Shown: piece by piece, positions 12,600-23,390 of the stretch | Position numbering within the stretch: position 1 is the stretch's first letter | Layout: every line of letters begins with the position of its first letter | NCBI GenBank assembly: GCA_944548615.1 | Contig: OX155961.1 | Coordinates: 21,346,773 to 21,410,772, forward strand | Reading direction: 5' to 3' | Length of the DNA stretch: 64,000 bases | Origin: Micropterix aruncella | Taxonomy: Eukaryota > Arthropoda > Insecta > Lepidoptera > Micropterigidae | Translations under genes and position numbers: made by a program | Notes under the pieces: generated by a model | Told to the model about the DNA's origin: nothing | Database searches by the model: none | The model's input: only the letters and a program-made list of their open reading frames with translations

Positions 12600-13086
12600 T
12601 AAAACAATGTCTTATTAATTTAACTATAAAGCACTTATTTTCATTATATGTTAACAAAGCATTCGATGCAAAATAGACTATTTTCATGTAGTAAATAACA
12701 TAATTTGTTTATAGGAAAAAAAATCACGCACTACTCATTTATTTATTTTTTTTTTCATGTACCTCCCTACATACTACACGAAAATGAGCGGAGTTCATGT
12801 CCGAACTAAGGTCTGACTGGGAGTATTTTTCATTGTCGTAAATCGTCACTGTTTATCCATATATTGTACATATTATTAAATTTAAGATATTTTGTTGTGT
12901 TATTTAAAGATAAGTATAATATTTCATTACGATATCATATTTAATTTTGCTTACGGTATCTCCGGTTTGTTTTAAGAGGAGTTTCCTATCCGGACTTTGA
13001 CGCTCTCATTGATTGGTGGATTAATGTGAATAACCACGTTATTGTTTTTTAAATTTGTATTTTTTTAGATCCATTTCATTTAAATA
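12600..13086. other. AT-rich non-coding, nothing recognised
   Basis: No gene, structural RNA or repeat could be matched. Confidence 0.4.
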
Positions 13087-13241
13087 TAATTCTTGCGTTT
13101 AATAATATAAATGCACATCACTAAAATAAGTGTAAGCGTCCAAGGCTATGGATACCGTCATGTTCTCCTCAAAGAGTCATAATAACATAGAAAATAAAGA
13201 AAATTGGCTCATTTTACTGTTATTAATCATTCACAAGGTAC
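13087..13241 (+). repeat. Right direct repeat flanking the P-type transposase gene
   Basis: Uninterrupted counterpart of the 7626-8017 blocks, ending CATTCACAAGGTACC. Same orientation as the left copy, so it is not a terminal inverted repeat. Confidence 0.7.
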
Positions 13242-13323
13242 CTGGTTTTCGTATTTAGAGAATTACGCAACGTCCTTTTTAATAAATCCCTAAAAATGGT
13301 TTACATGGACCTATTTCAGGGTT

Positions 13324-13927
<604 letters not shown>

Positions 13928-15285
13928 CTAGTGAAAATTTTCATTTAGTTGGAGCGTGTTTAATTCTTCAAAATATTGCCATTTGATTAGGCCGCCGTTA
14001 TTATCTCTAAGAACCTTTTTACTTTGTAATGTATTTCTGACCAGTTTCACCATGTGATATGGGTCAAAAAATACAAAAACTGGTTCTTTTGTTGCAGGAT
14101 GTTCGAAATAGGTTTTTAGTTGACGTTGGTAGTTAAACGAACAGCCAAGTTCTTGAGCCATGGCTATATTTGCTGGGCAACCATCAAATGTCATAGATAC
14201 AACTACCACGCCTACATCGTGGCAATTAGAAAGACATATCCTTACTAGATTGGCTCTTTGCTCACCTGTTACGCCGATTACCAGAAAATATCCTACTGGA
14301 ATTTTCCACTGCTCGTTAATGGCAACTAAAAGGAACACCAGAGCTTGTTTGCATGGTGCATTGAAACTCCGGTAACATCAAACCCAGCATTACCAGAAAA
14401 TATCCTACTGGAATTTTCCACTGCTCGTTAATGGCAACTAAAAGGAACACCAGAGCTTGTTTGCATGGTGCATTGAAACTCCGGTAACATCAAACCCAGC
14501 ACCAAAATCTACATATCCTTGGACTGCATTACCGTCAAATTCCTTTAATTGTCGAATCGACATCTCGTCTATTACCAAATTGCATAGAATTTTCTTGTCA
14601 GAAGACTTGACCTTTTGATCAAGTGCTTTAAAAGCTTCTGCAGTGAAACCTGGCGTGGCGTATATGCATTGGTACCATTTTCTTATGGTGCTTGTATGTG
14701 GTAGACATGTTTTAAAGGTACTACGTACGTAAGAGTAGGCCTTTGGAGAATAGAAATGGAGGGTTAGCGCAAATGTACGCAGTTCAGGTGGATATTCTCT
14801 CCCTTTATGAGTCATCCTTTTCAAAAGAGCTGCTGTAGAAAGCCGGCACACTTCCAGAATATCCACTTGTTCTTGGTTGATCAGTCTTTTTTGCTTTAGT
14901 TCTTTTAATACCTTAGATAAATTGTCAACTTTCTTTTTCAAACGCCGATTAGCAGCGTGTAGTGCCTTGCACCGCATACGTCGGCGTTTTGCAATGTCTT
15001 CTAAACGGATAATTTCTGTTTTTAACTTTCGTTTCCTTGGAGTGTCGTGTACCAGTCCTGAATTGGAAAGCCCTGCAACCTCCGACTGTTGACCGGAAAA
15101 TGGAGATTGTTGTAGAAAAAGCGAAGGTACAGGGTCGTTTGTTAATCTTTGGTTTCATACATGCTTGAATCCGGAAAATGTACTGAACAGATTCTACTCC
15201 AAAAGTTTGGTTCCCAATCGGTCTTCTTTACAGCATCAATCTACTTCATCATATTTGTTTTGTCTTTTGGAAACCTAAAAGTAAG
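13928..15285 (-). pseudogene. Second P-element-type transposase, broken
   Basis: Read on the minus strand. A THAP second half (TFRFPKDKTN, then KKTDWEP and SRICSVHF with C-x2-H) lies at about 15,285-15,160. A Lys-rich coiled coil (RRLKKKVDNLSKVLKELKQK) follows near 14,950-14,880. Then come the catalytic region VIDEMSI (first Asp) near 14,570 and SMTFDGCPANIAMAQ and FDPYHMVKLVRN near 14,200-14,050. Damage: an in-frame stop where THAP domains have the conserved Trp (KxIDAVKK), a one-base shift after YETK, another shift near 14,480, and a 112-bp tandem duplication. The C-terminal third is missing beyond about 13,930. Its sequence differs clearly from the 8.5-kb gene, so it is another P lineage. 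No function is expected. Confidence 0.88.
14278..14501. repeat. 112-bp exact-looking tandem duplication inside the P-type pseudogene
   Basis: The segment beginning TTACCAGAAAATATCCTACT and ending AACATCAAACCCAGCA occurs at 14,278-14,389 and again at 14,390-14,501. 112 is not a multiple of 3, so it shifts the frame. The copies show no difference I could see, which suggests recent duplication or an assembly artefact. Confidence 0.9.
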
Positions 15286-16128
15286 GTAAGTTTCTAAGTT
15301 AATAATAATAATATTATTTAAATTTAAATTTAAATTATTTTTATGTCGGTTTTTAATATAACGTATTCGCACCACCGTATCACGTCGAATCCAACGACAC
15401 CTCATACTTACGTCAAAACCCGTCAAGACGTTCGTTCTCTACGTTCAGACACTCATACATGCATAATATCAGCATATAAAGGTACGCCCTAAAAACATCT
15501 ACGCTCCATCTGAAGCAATTGGATAAACCTATGTGAGTGGTCCAAAAAGGAATCCCTTATTGGCCTTATTATGCATTATTTATCATATTCCATATATACT
15601 CTATACTTATATTAACATAAGATTTTTTTACCATTACTACCTATAATTAAAAAAAGTGATTTGTCAATTTTTATAAAAAAATATTATCGATTATCGATTT
15701 CGCTTTTAAAATATCTCGATTCTCGATTAGTGAACACCCTCCCTACTTGCGGTCGAGCAAGACGAAGGGTGGGGCAGTGTGTTCCTCATCCGCTTACGTC
15801 GCGCTCCTCGCTTCACCCCCGTAATGGATAACTTTTATTTGGCTGAAAAGTAATTCAAAATTGCTTATCGATGATATGTGACACTAGATTTGTGTTTTGT
15901 GTGTTTTCTAGTATCATTTTTACAATGATCGATTGCACATTTAACCATCTTTCTTCTTAAAAACAATAAAAATGCTCTACAAATTCCCAACTATATCACT
16001 TCACAAGCGCTCGCGAACGACTGCGGGCCTTAGCCGGGCGGTCGCTGCATTGTTCACACCCGTGTCTACTGTTCACACTCGCGCGCTCGCGCTCTATTTT
16101 AATATTAATCTCTGACGGCATACGCTTA
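15286..16128. other. Non-coding, nothing recognised
   Basis: It includes an AATTTAAATTTAAATTTAAATAA run at about 15,315 and a moderately GC-rich stretch at 16,000-16,100. No gene or repeat was matched. Confidence 0.35.
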
Positions 16129-16806
16129 GGGGCAAACACATTATTGGACGCGTCCGTAGCCGCGGCTTATGCCTGTGGCTTATGCACGCGATCTGTGTAA
16201 TGAATTTCTATGGAGCCTGCAGGGCGATTTTGTAACTTTAGCGTTCTCAATTGGTTTCGCTATCGCGCTGATTTAGCGAACTATAACTGGCGGCCGATTT
16301 TATAACTTCGTTTTCACATCGAAATACGTCACTATCCGAACCGAAACTGAATCCCGAAATAGTATACATCGCATTGTTGCATTATGATGTCGACAGCAAA
16401 ATAACGGGATTCGCGATAACGTGTGGGAATGGCGAAATAATAGGCGAAGGAATCGTATATCGATGGCGAAATTGCGTTCCTTTTTGAGTTTCAACACATC
16501 GCACCGCGCAGTTGACAGTTTGACCACAGTTTGACGTTTAACAAATGAAAACCAATGCGATGTTGCCAATTTTATCTCGTAAAATTAGCGAAACGAAGTG
16601 TCTTTTTTACAAAATCGGCCGATACGATATGTTATGTTTCGTTTCGCTAAAATCGTTTTCGAACCGTAACGTTTGAGTTCGTTTCGAGTTTTTAGCGATG
16701 GAGATATAAAATCGCCCTGCTGCACATTATAGGACGTCAGTCGCGGACGACTAGGCACACGTTCGTAAGCCGCGGCTTACGGACGCGTCCGATAATATGT
16801 TTGAAC
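16129..16806. mobile_element. GGGGCAAAC-type MITE, copy 1, carrying a nested MITE
   Basis: The left end GGGGCAAACACATTATTGGA and the right end CGTCCGATAATATGTTTGAA are inverted repeats. Each end itself holds a palindromic core around CCGTAAGCCGCGGCTTACGG. Comparison with the copy at 17,471-18,591 shows the shared internal phrase ATGAATTTCTATxGAGCC interrupted here by the nested element. Confidence 0.75.
16220..16719. mobile_element. Nested MITE with CAGGGCGATTTT ends
   Basis: It begins CAGGGCGATTTTGTAAC and ends ATATAAAATCGCCCTG, inverted with about one mismatch over 15 bp. It interrupts the GGGGCAAAC element between GAGCC and TGCACATTAT. A CAGGG start is typical of hAT elements, but no 8-bp target duplication is seen, so the class is open. 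Confidence 0.7.
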
Positions 16807-16982
16807 GCCATCTATCGGCCAAATATTAGTTTAATGAAGATGGAAGCGCATTAAATCGAGTTTGAAAACTACGATGGCCATCTACCTGCCGTTTTTTGTA
16901 TTAAATTGCGACTTCCACTTTGCAGTATGGAATGGCGTTATCTATTACACTATAAAATCAATGGTCTAGAGTCTAGAGAACC
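16807..16982. repeat. Dispersed repeat fragment shared with 1467-1500
   Basis: GGCGTTATCTATTACACTAT at about 16,934 is the reverse complement of sequence just after the assembly gap. ACGCCATCTATCGG phrases also occur. Non-coding. Confidence 0.55.
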
Positions 16983-17100
16983 CCTAAGGCCGGCAATACA
17001 AGTCACATTTTTTCTATACGTTAGTCGGATCCGTTAGTCGATCAGACTATCCGATCCGACTATCGTATAGAAAAATCTTGCTCGTATTGCCGGCCTAAGG
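16983..17100. mobile_element. Short palindromic MITE (118 bp)
   Basis: The left arm CCTAAGGCCGGCAATACAAG and the right arm CTCGTATTGCCGGCCTAAGG are inverted, and internal TTTTTTCTATACG/CGTATAGAAAAA and GTCGGATCCG-type blocks pair too, so the whole element folds into one hairpin. A relative begins at 31,811. Confidence 0.75.
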
Positions 17101-17470
17101 CTAACCGCGCAATGCGCTAAAATTCCGTGCGTTTTATTTTCGGAAAATCTGACCTGTAGATTTACATGAAAGCGCACTACGGGAAAAAAATCGGTCCGCT
17201 TTTACATTCTGTGGATTCCTGCAGATTGGCTGTGGTGCGTAGCCGGATGGGTTTTTCCACACTATAGAGTTATATAGAACCCCGCGCACTGCAGAAATTA
17301 TCACGCAGATCGCCAGCAGAGATTTGCATAGACAACGAATGACTTAAGAAGTCCGAACATTCCACCGTAGTGCGCGGACCGCAGAAATTCGAGGTCTTTT
17401 CCGTCCGGCCTAAAAAACGCACCGCTAAACACCGCACCGCAGTGCGCGCCTGGCCTATCTCTAGCGTTCA
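17101..17470. mobile_element. Probable MITE with imperfect GGCTA...GCGCA ends
   Basis: The left end (AGGCTAACCGCGCAATGCG, then GTGCGTTTT) and the reverse complement of the right end (AGGCCAGGCGCGCACTGCG, then GTGCGTTTT) correspond with several mismatches. Non-coding, about 350 bp. Confidence 0.5.
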
Positions 17471-18591
17471 GGGGCAATCATATTATCGGACGCGTCCGTA
17501 AGCCGCGGCTTACGGAAGCGACTGAACAGTATGCACAGTCGTTTGGGACGCGGCTTGCCAGATCGCTATCGGACGTCCGAAGCCTCAAGGTCACGTTCGC
17601 GACTGACGTCCGATAATGTGCACGGCTCAATAGAAATTCATAAAGAAGCTAATGTCCTTGATTGTAGGCAACTTTCTCTAAAAACTTCCCTCTTAAGGCT
17701 ATTTTTGGACAATAACTCAAATCTAGGAATAATTCAGAACTGAAGACCAACGAGACAAGTTATACAAAATAGCTTTATAATACCCAGAATGAAAACATCA
17801 TTTGGACAAAGACATTACTCTTTCATTGCGCCGACATCTTACAATCTGATCAACATGGAAATAAAAATGAATTTGACATTTAGGGATTTGATCATGACAG
17901 ACTAACCATACATCAAATGTTAGAAATAATAGTTTAATAAAACTTAGGTGCACAAATTTAACATGTATGTTGTTTTAAACATGTATGTTGAATATATTTT
18001 AACATTGAACTAACTACCAAAAATTATTTGACTTTGTTGTTATATATTATTTTGACAATGAATTGTACTTTTTTTGACTAGATATTTTCATATTTAATCC
18101 TTTATTACTTAACATATATTAAATATTAATGACTGTTTCTCTTTTTTCTCACATATAATTTTACTTATATTATTTAATCGAATTTTATATTATTGCCGAT
18201 TATATAATGGAATTGCATTTTATTTATTATATTATCTTTTATTATTTTTTATTATTATTATAAATTTTTTACTTTTTTTTTTTTGAAGACCAAATTTTAG
18301 GGCAATTTAGTGTGATTAGCTTTTTACTAAAACTTGTACATCTGTAAGCAATCAAGCAAACTTGATTGTAATATTAGAGTCCTGTCCACCCTAGAACAGG
18401 CTAGTCCCAGTTGGGTGACAGAATCAAATAAGCAAACGGTTAAGGTTTGCCATTCGGTTCCTGTTATTTTTGTAAGCAAATCAATGTATTATAGTAATTA
18501 ATTCTTAAATAAATAAATAAATAAAAAGATAACCTTTCAGTCGCGTTCATAAGCCGCGGCTGACGGACGCGTCCGATAATATGTTTGCCCC
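17471..18591. mobile_element. GGGGCAAAC-type MITE, copy 2, split by a LINE fragment
   Basis: The left end GGGGCAATCATATTATCGGA and the right end CCGATAATATGTTTGCCCC are inverted repeats, each with the CCGCGG-centred palindrome. A LINE fragment with its tail occupies roughly 17,690-18,530. Confidence 0.75.
17690..18530 (+). pseudogene. LINE ORF2 C-terminal fragment with (AAAT)n tail
   Basis: The frame RMKTSFGQRHYSFIAPTSYN resembles the extreme C terminus of Jockey/CR1-type ORF2 and parallels RMKTTFGQLHYSFIATRVYN at 47.5 kb. The 3' region ends in an AAATAAATAAATAAATAAAA tail near 18,510-18,530. Strongly 5'-truncated and dead. Confidence 0.75.
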
Positions 18592-19040
18592 TTAAGTCGT
18601 CGTCGTTCAGTCAGTCAGTCGGTGAGTGAGTCAGTTGATCGGCGACCTCGACGGAGGTCGGTCTGCGGCGGCGCTCGCCGCGTGCGCTCTTTCCTCTTCG
18701 TCTCCGTCGTCTCCTCCTGTCATCGGGTCGCGATTCGCTAACGCCGACCGCCTGCCGCGAAGGCTCAGTGCTATTTCTCGTGAAGTGGATATTGGTGCAG
18801 GTGCATTTTCGGATTGTCCCGCGCTGCAGCTGCCTTCGGAGGAATCAATTAATTATAAATTATTGGATCGGATCTCACGAGACGTACGTTCACGCATCTT
18901 CAATGTTGTTTTCAACCTTGCGGGACCCCTCGCGCCGCGCTCCCCGCCCCCGTCCGCCCGCCTCGCCGCGACCTCCGCTATCTTATCTCCGCATCGGCCA
19001 CCGAATATTTCATCCCGATAATCGCCTTTTCACATTAATA
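18592..19040. other. CpG-rich patch, possible promoter or exon
   Basis: Sharply higher GC and CpG than the flanks. It starts with repeated TCAGT motifs (TTCAGTCAGTCAGTCGG near 18,607), which match the arthropod initiator consensus. An open frame runs through it but has no ATG start and no recognised domain. It could be a promoter or first exon, or a GC-rich repeat; the sequence does not decide. Confidence 0.3.
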
Positions 19041-19388
19041 TAATACGTTCTATTTAATACCGAGCGTTTTTTTTGCAATTATCGATTATTCGTGTGTGCT
19101 GCATCATGTCTTGCGGAAAATTAAAAAAAATATATATTTTGCTTGACTGTATGCAAGGTAGATCACATCATCTCGATCGGGATTGGTTTTCACCGTTTCA
19201 CTTGGATCGCGACATCGTTTATTCGTATTTTAGATATTTGGAGAACTGTCAAATTGACAGTAGCTGTAGCAAAGACAGAAAAGCCAAACAAAGTAGGTAT
19301 CTGCGTCTGACAAGAAATTGAGGAAATTGTGATTAAAGTTTCACATCCTATATTTTACATAAAAAGATAAATAGAATAATTTGCGGAA
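19041..19388. other. Non-coding, nothing recognised
   Basis: No gene or repeat was matched. Confidence 0.4.
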
Positions 19389-19795
19389 TTATTGCAGTAT
19401 AGGTACCTTTCTCAGAAATCGATAAAACAAAGATATACTACTAGGTTAGATCATTGTAATGCTAAATGTGAAAGAAAAAAGCTTCGGACGCGTAAATTTT
19501 CGAAACCAAATTTACATACAAAAAAAAAAAATGTTTTTTTTTACCTCAGTTCTAAAGGTTGTTTTAAAAAAACCTAACCTAACCTAACCTAACCTACCGC
19601 CAAATAGGTGTTTATGTATTATTTTTTTAAAAAAACTACCGAAATGTATGGGTTTGGCGCTTTTTTGAATGCCTATATCTCGCTTATTTATTGAGACCGA
19701 ATAAATATTATTGCAGATTCGGAATCAGCGTAGTGAATATAGTCTGGTGACGTTAAAAAATCAACAATCTAGAAGAGGTACCTATACTGCAATAA
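19389..19795. mobile_element. MITE with 20-bp perfect inverted ends
   Basis: The left end is TTATTGCAGTATAGGTACCT and the right end is its exact reverse complement. 407 bp with no real ORF. A shorter, more diverged copy lies in the P-transposase intron at 8709-8907. Confidence 0.85.
19573..19597. repeat. (CCTAA)n telomere-type tract
   Basis: Nearly five head-to-tail copies of CCTAA, the complement of the insect telomere repeat TTAGG, inside the MITE at 19,389. Confidence 0.9.
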
Positions 19796-19869
19796 TACCT
19801 AATTGGCTATAATATATTACGTAATTAGTATAAAAAAAAAAACAATAATAAGGGACTGCAAAAGGATGC

Positions 19870-20329
19870 GAAACTTCGGTAGTGTCGATCTTGGCGGAAT
19901 ATACTTATTTTATCCTAATGACCATGGACAGGCGAAAACAAGTGGACGCTATCTATACGGACTTTGCTAAGGCATTTGATCGAGTTGATCACCCGATTCT
20001 TTGTAAATTAAGGAGTCTGGGATTTCACGGTGGCCTTTTTATATGTATTTCCTCGTTTGTTACCAACCGGCATCGAGCCGTAACGGTCGGTGGTTACAGG
20101 TCTAACTTCGCGACAGTCCCTTCTGGAGTTCCGCAGGGCTCTCACTCGGGTCCTTTGCTACTTAACGCCTACTTATTTGACATTGGCGTACGCTTCACAG
20201 AGGACATTACACATTATACGCGGATGACCTCAAAACTTATGCTCAGGTGGATAGTATAACCGATTGTCCCCAGATTCAGACGGACATTGACCAACTCTTC
20301 GTTTATTGCGTAAAAAATAATCTAAACTA
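19870..20329 (+). pseudogene. Jockey-type LINE reverse transcriptase fragment
   Basis: RT blocks in order: VDAIYTDFAKAFDRVDHPIL, then SGVPQGSHSGPLLLNAYLFD, then after a one-base frameshift YADDLKTYAQVD, which holds the catalytic YADD box, and QTDIDQLFVYCVKNNLN. Truncated at both ends. Dead. Confidence 0.9.
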
Positions 20330-20344
20330 ACACACAGCTAAATA

Positions 20345-20398
20345 AATATATTACCAATTCAGTAAATACTGAATTGGTATTTATTTATTTATTTAGTT
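20345..20398. repeat. Short perfect hairpin
   Basis: ACCAATTCAGTA and TACTGAATTGGT pair around AA, extended by AAATA/TATTT-rich flanks. It directly follows the RT fragment and could be a junction or a cruciform-prone site. It is not a bacterial-type terminator in this context. Confidence 0.6.
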
Positions 20399-20430
20399 GT
20401 GCACCTGTTTAGTGGCCGCCAACTCAGCAA

Positions 20431-20918
20431 GCGCCCATTACCTTTGGGAGCTAATGGGCCCTCGCTGAATTGGCCACGAAGACCCATTCTGATCAGGGTT
20501 GGTCACACTCACGGGTCAACACCCATCCGGCGGCCTCCACGCATGAAGTGCGAGCCCGGGCAGGACTCTGGCCTTAGGGCTTTTCCCCCTAGGAATCAAC
20601 CTTCTGGCGCTAGTTTCCCATAGGAATCAACCTTCTAGCCAGAGGACCGCGCAAGCGACCTCGAACTCGGAACCAATCGAGAGACTAGAGTAATCTGGTC
20701 GCAATTGGTAGTATCTAAGGGCGTGAGTGTAAGCCCGCTGGGTAACACTCCTGGCTATCTCGCGGTTAAGGCGTTGGCCTCTTACGGGCATGTGCCGGAG
20801 CTTGACGGTGGACTGTTTTTGTCCAAGTCTTCTGCGCTCACTTCAGGGAGACAGAACGACTAATCGTTAAAACTTTCTGAGGTGACGGGCTCGCCCGTTG
20901 TAGTTGACAACTCTAGTT
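20431..20918 (+). repeat. GC-rich interspersed repeat, copy a (long form)
   Basis: It runs from GGAGCTAATGGGCCC to CGCCCGTTGTAGTTGACAAC. The same long form occurs inverted at 57,579-58,020. Conserved phrases: GCGCAAGCGACCTCGAACT, TAATCTGGTCGCAATTGG and CGTTAAAACTTTCTGAGGTG. The apparent open frames on both strands come from its GC content and are not shared proteins. Confidence 0.85.
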
Positions 20919-21230
20919 AACCTTACGGCGACTGCTCTTGAAACGACCTTCGGCTACCCGATCCTTGGTGAACAGCCGGGCAAAGGATGCCGTGGTCCGC
21001 GATAGATTCGGTATACACCGTTTCACCGTTTCATAAGAGAGATGACCGCGCAAGCGACCTCGAACTGGTAACCAATAGAGAGACCGGAGTAATCTGGTCG
21101 CAATTAAATTGTAAATTGTAACTGGAATTGGAAGTAAGGGCGTGAGTGTAAGCCCGCTGGGTAACACACCCTATTATCTCGCGGCGTTGGCCTCTTACGG
21201 GCATGTTGCGGAGCTTGACGGTGGACTCCC
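20919..21230 (+). repeat. GC-rich interspersed repeat, copy b (partial)
   Basis: It starts TTACGGCGACTGCTCTTGAA, carries GTCCGCGATAGATTCGGTAT and GCGCAAGCGACCTCGAACTG, and stops before the CGTTAAAAC segment. Head-to-tail with copy a. Confidence 0.8.
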
Positions 21231-21421
21231 CAGGTAGGACTCGAGCCCAGTGCGAGCCCGGGTAGGACTCTGGCTTTAGGGCTAGTTTCCCCCAGGAGTC
21301 AATTTTCTAGCGCTCCTTGTCGGTTTGCGCACCGTGCGGCGTAATCCAATCGATTGTGCATTCTGACTAACAGTCGGGGGAGTCTGGAAACAGTACTGTC
21401 TCCTATAGAGTGGGGGGTAGT

Positions 21422-21822
21422 CGTTGACCTTACGGCGACTGCTCTTGAAACGACCATCGGCTACCCGATTCCGGTTGAAGAGCCCTGCAAAAATGCCGTG
21501 GTCCGCGATAGATTCGGTAGACACCGTTTCACCGCTAAGTAAGGGAGAGGACCGCGCAAGCGACCTCGAACTGGTAACCAGGCGGAAGACCGGAGTAATC
21601 TGGTTACAACTGGAAGTAAGGGCGCGAGTGTCAGTCCGCTGGGTAGCATACCTGGCTATCTCGCGGATAAGGCGTTGGCCTCTTACGGGCATGCGGCGGA
21701 GCTTGACGGTACACTGTTTTGTCCGAAGTCTTCTGCGCCCACCTCACGGGAGAGAGAACGATCAAATTTCTTTAAAACTTCCAGAGGTGACGGGTTCGCC
21801 CGTTGTAGTCGACAGCTCGAGT
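21422..21822 (+). repeat. GC-rich interspersed repeat, copy c
   Basis: From CTTACGGCGACTGCTCTTGA through GACGGGTTCGCCCGTTGTAG. It has the same ordered blocks as copies a, e, f and g. Confidence 0.85.
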
Positions 21823-22103
21823 TGTACATGTTTAGTCCTTACACTATAATATAGGTAATTATGTCTAATATCGATATTCCATATAATATAAAAATTCATT
21901 ATTTTGAAGATCCAAAGATTTGACTTCTTTTGTTTATCATAATCTGGTTGATGTCGCGCGTCGTATTCGTAGTAGTTATTTTCAGAATAAATTGGATATG
22001 TTAATCAGCGATGTTTGTTTTTATTATTTTTTTATAATAAAAAATGCTCGTATAAATTTGAACTAATGAACATACACAGGATTCGCGCTGCATGTTTTTT
22101 TAT
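21823..22103. other. Non-coding, nothing recognised
   Basis: AT-rich spacer without gene or matched repeat. Confidence 0.4.
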
Positions 22104-22163
22104 ATCTGAATTAGTAGCGGGCCGCACCATTCTGGCCCGCGGGCCATATGTTTGACATCACTG
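22104..22163 (-). mobile_element. hAT transposon terminal remnant
   Basis: Read on the minus strand it begins CAGTGATGTCAAACATATGG and continues with CCCGCGGGCC, the characteristic CAGnGnTGTCAAAC...GGCCCGCGGGCC terminus of many animal hAT elements. Only this end was seen. Confidence 0.6.
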
Positions 22164-22253
22164 GCTTAATGCAACTAAACTAAACTAAATATTAAACTAT
22201 TGTATGATTCGCTATAATATGGATTCGTAGGTCTATCCTCAATCGGACTTAAT

Positions 22254-22790
22254 AATACAATACAATCAACTAGGTACTCCAGTAGATAGGCATTCCTACA
22301 CTTCAATGAGTCACAAAATAAAATGTTTAAAATTTTATTATTAAAAACATAACTATCATGATAGTTGTCATGGCTGTAATATTATATTCAATATTACCTA
22401 CTTAGAAATAATCAAAATATACTAATGTCATTAAATAGTAAGAGAGAATAATATATTAAAATAGAAATGCAAATTCTATGTAGAATAATCAACGTAAAAT
22501 AATTTTATTGTCAATCCAGCAATATGCCTTCGTATTTTTTAAACATAAATAGATGTATACTAAACTATATGAGAATTATAATGACAGCTATCATAATACC
22601 GTTATGTTTAAAATTTTACAAATTTTACTAATTATCAACATGGAAAATAAACTCGCAATTTTCAAACTCCCTTATACCATAAATTGGGCTTCTTACCAAA
22701 TTATTTATAATTATATTTTTAAATTCCTCTAAAGGTCCTCTCCAAGACTTCATTTGCTCTGGAATCTTATTATAGAAGGAAATTATATCC
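22254..22790 (-). pseudogene. 5'-truncated copy of the CR1-type LINE at 51-56 kb
   Basis: The minus strand encodes SFYNKIPEQMKS and NLVRSPIYGIREFEN, almost the same as the C terminus of the 54.7-56.3 kb ORF (FYNKIPEQMKS, NLVRNPIYGIREFEN). It is followed by matching 3' UTR and ends in two TTGTA units. 5'-truncation is typical of target-primed insertion. Confidence 0.9.
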
Positions 22791-23390
22791 CTTGGAAAAA
22801 GTGTAAAGAAGAGGAACAAGAATAGTTGTATCGCTTACACATAGGCTACACACGTATAATAAGAACGAGCGAAGGAACTCGGCCTGACGGCGCGAAGAAC
22901 GAACTTTTGGGTTCTCAACGTGGATGAATTGAAACGAGTCACCGGAGGAAGTGAAAAAGGAACAAATGAGTGCTAATTCTGTGGAAAATTTTAAGAAACA
23001 AACTGGATAAATTAATTGTTGAAAGACAACTTACACAAATACTAAAAAATGTGCGTGCCGATTTACACACATCAGATGTTTAGAATAGAAGAGAATAGAA
23101 TAGAATAACTTTATTGTGGTATAAAAACATAACTTAATGAATATTACGCTGGTTTTTAAAAAAAGACAATTTATGCACAAATGGCAGACTTATCGTTATA
23201 GCGATATCTTACAGTCAACCATTGTTTAGCTGCTAGTTACTATCGTTTACTTACTGTTTGTTGATAATAAGATTTGTTCTGTGCTCCATAAAAATATTTT
23301 TAAATCAGGAGCTGCTTGATTTCATCTGCCACTATATACAAGCTTCACTACCATAGATGCATTTTGGTGTAGGTGCATTTTATTATATAC
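22791..23390. other. Non-coding; contains a LINE tail (AGAAT)n near 23,085
   Basis: AGAATAGAATAGAATAACTTTATTG at 23,084-23,118 reads on the minus strand as a CAATAAAG signal followed by (ATTCT)n, a typical 3' end of a LINE. The adjacent body is too short and diverged to translate. Confidence 0.5.

Noticed and set aside
18626..19021. 131-codon frame in the CpG-rich patch
   Set aside because: It starts at GTG, not ATG, has low-complexity Ser/Pro/Ala composition and no recognised domain. Kept only as a possible regulatory patch.
21282..21849. Open frames of 136 and 141 codons on opposite strands
   Set aside because: They lie in the GC-rich interspersed repeat. The frame is not conserved among the seven copies.
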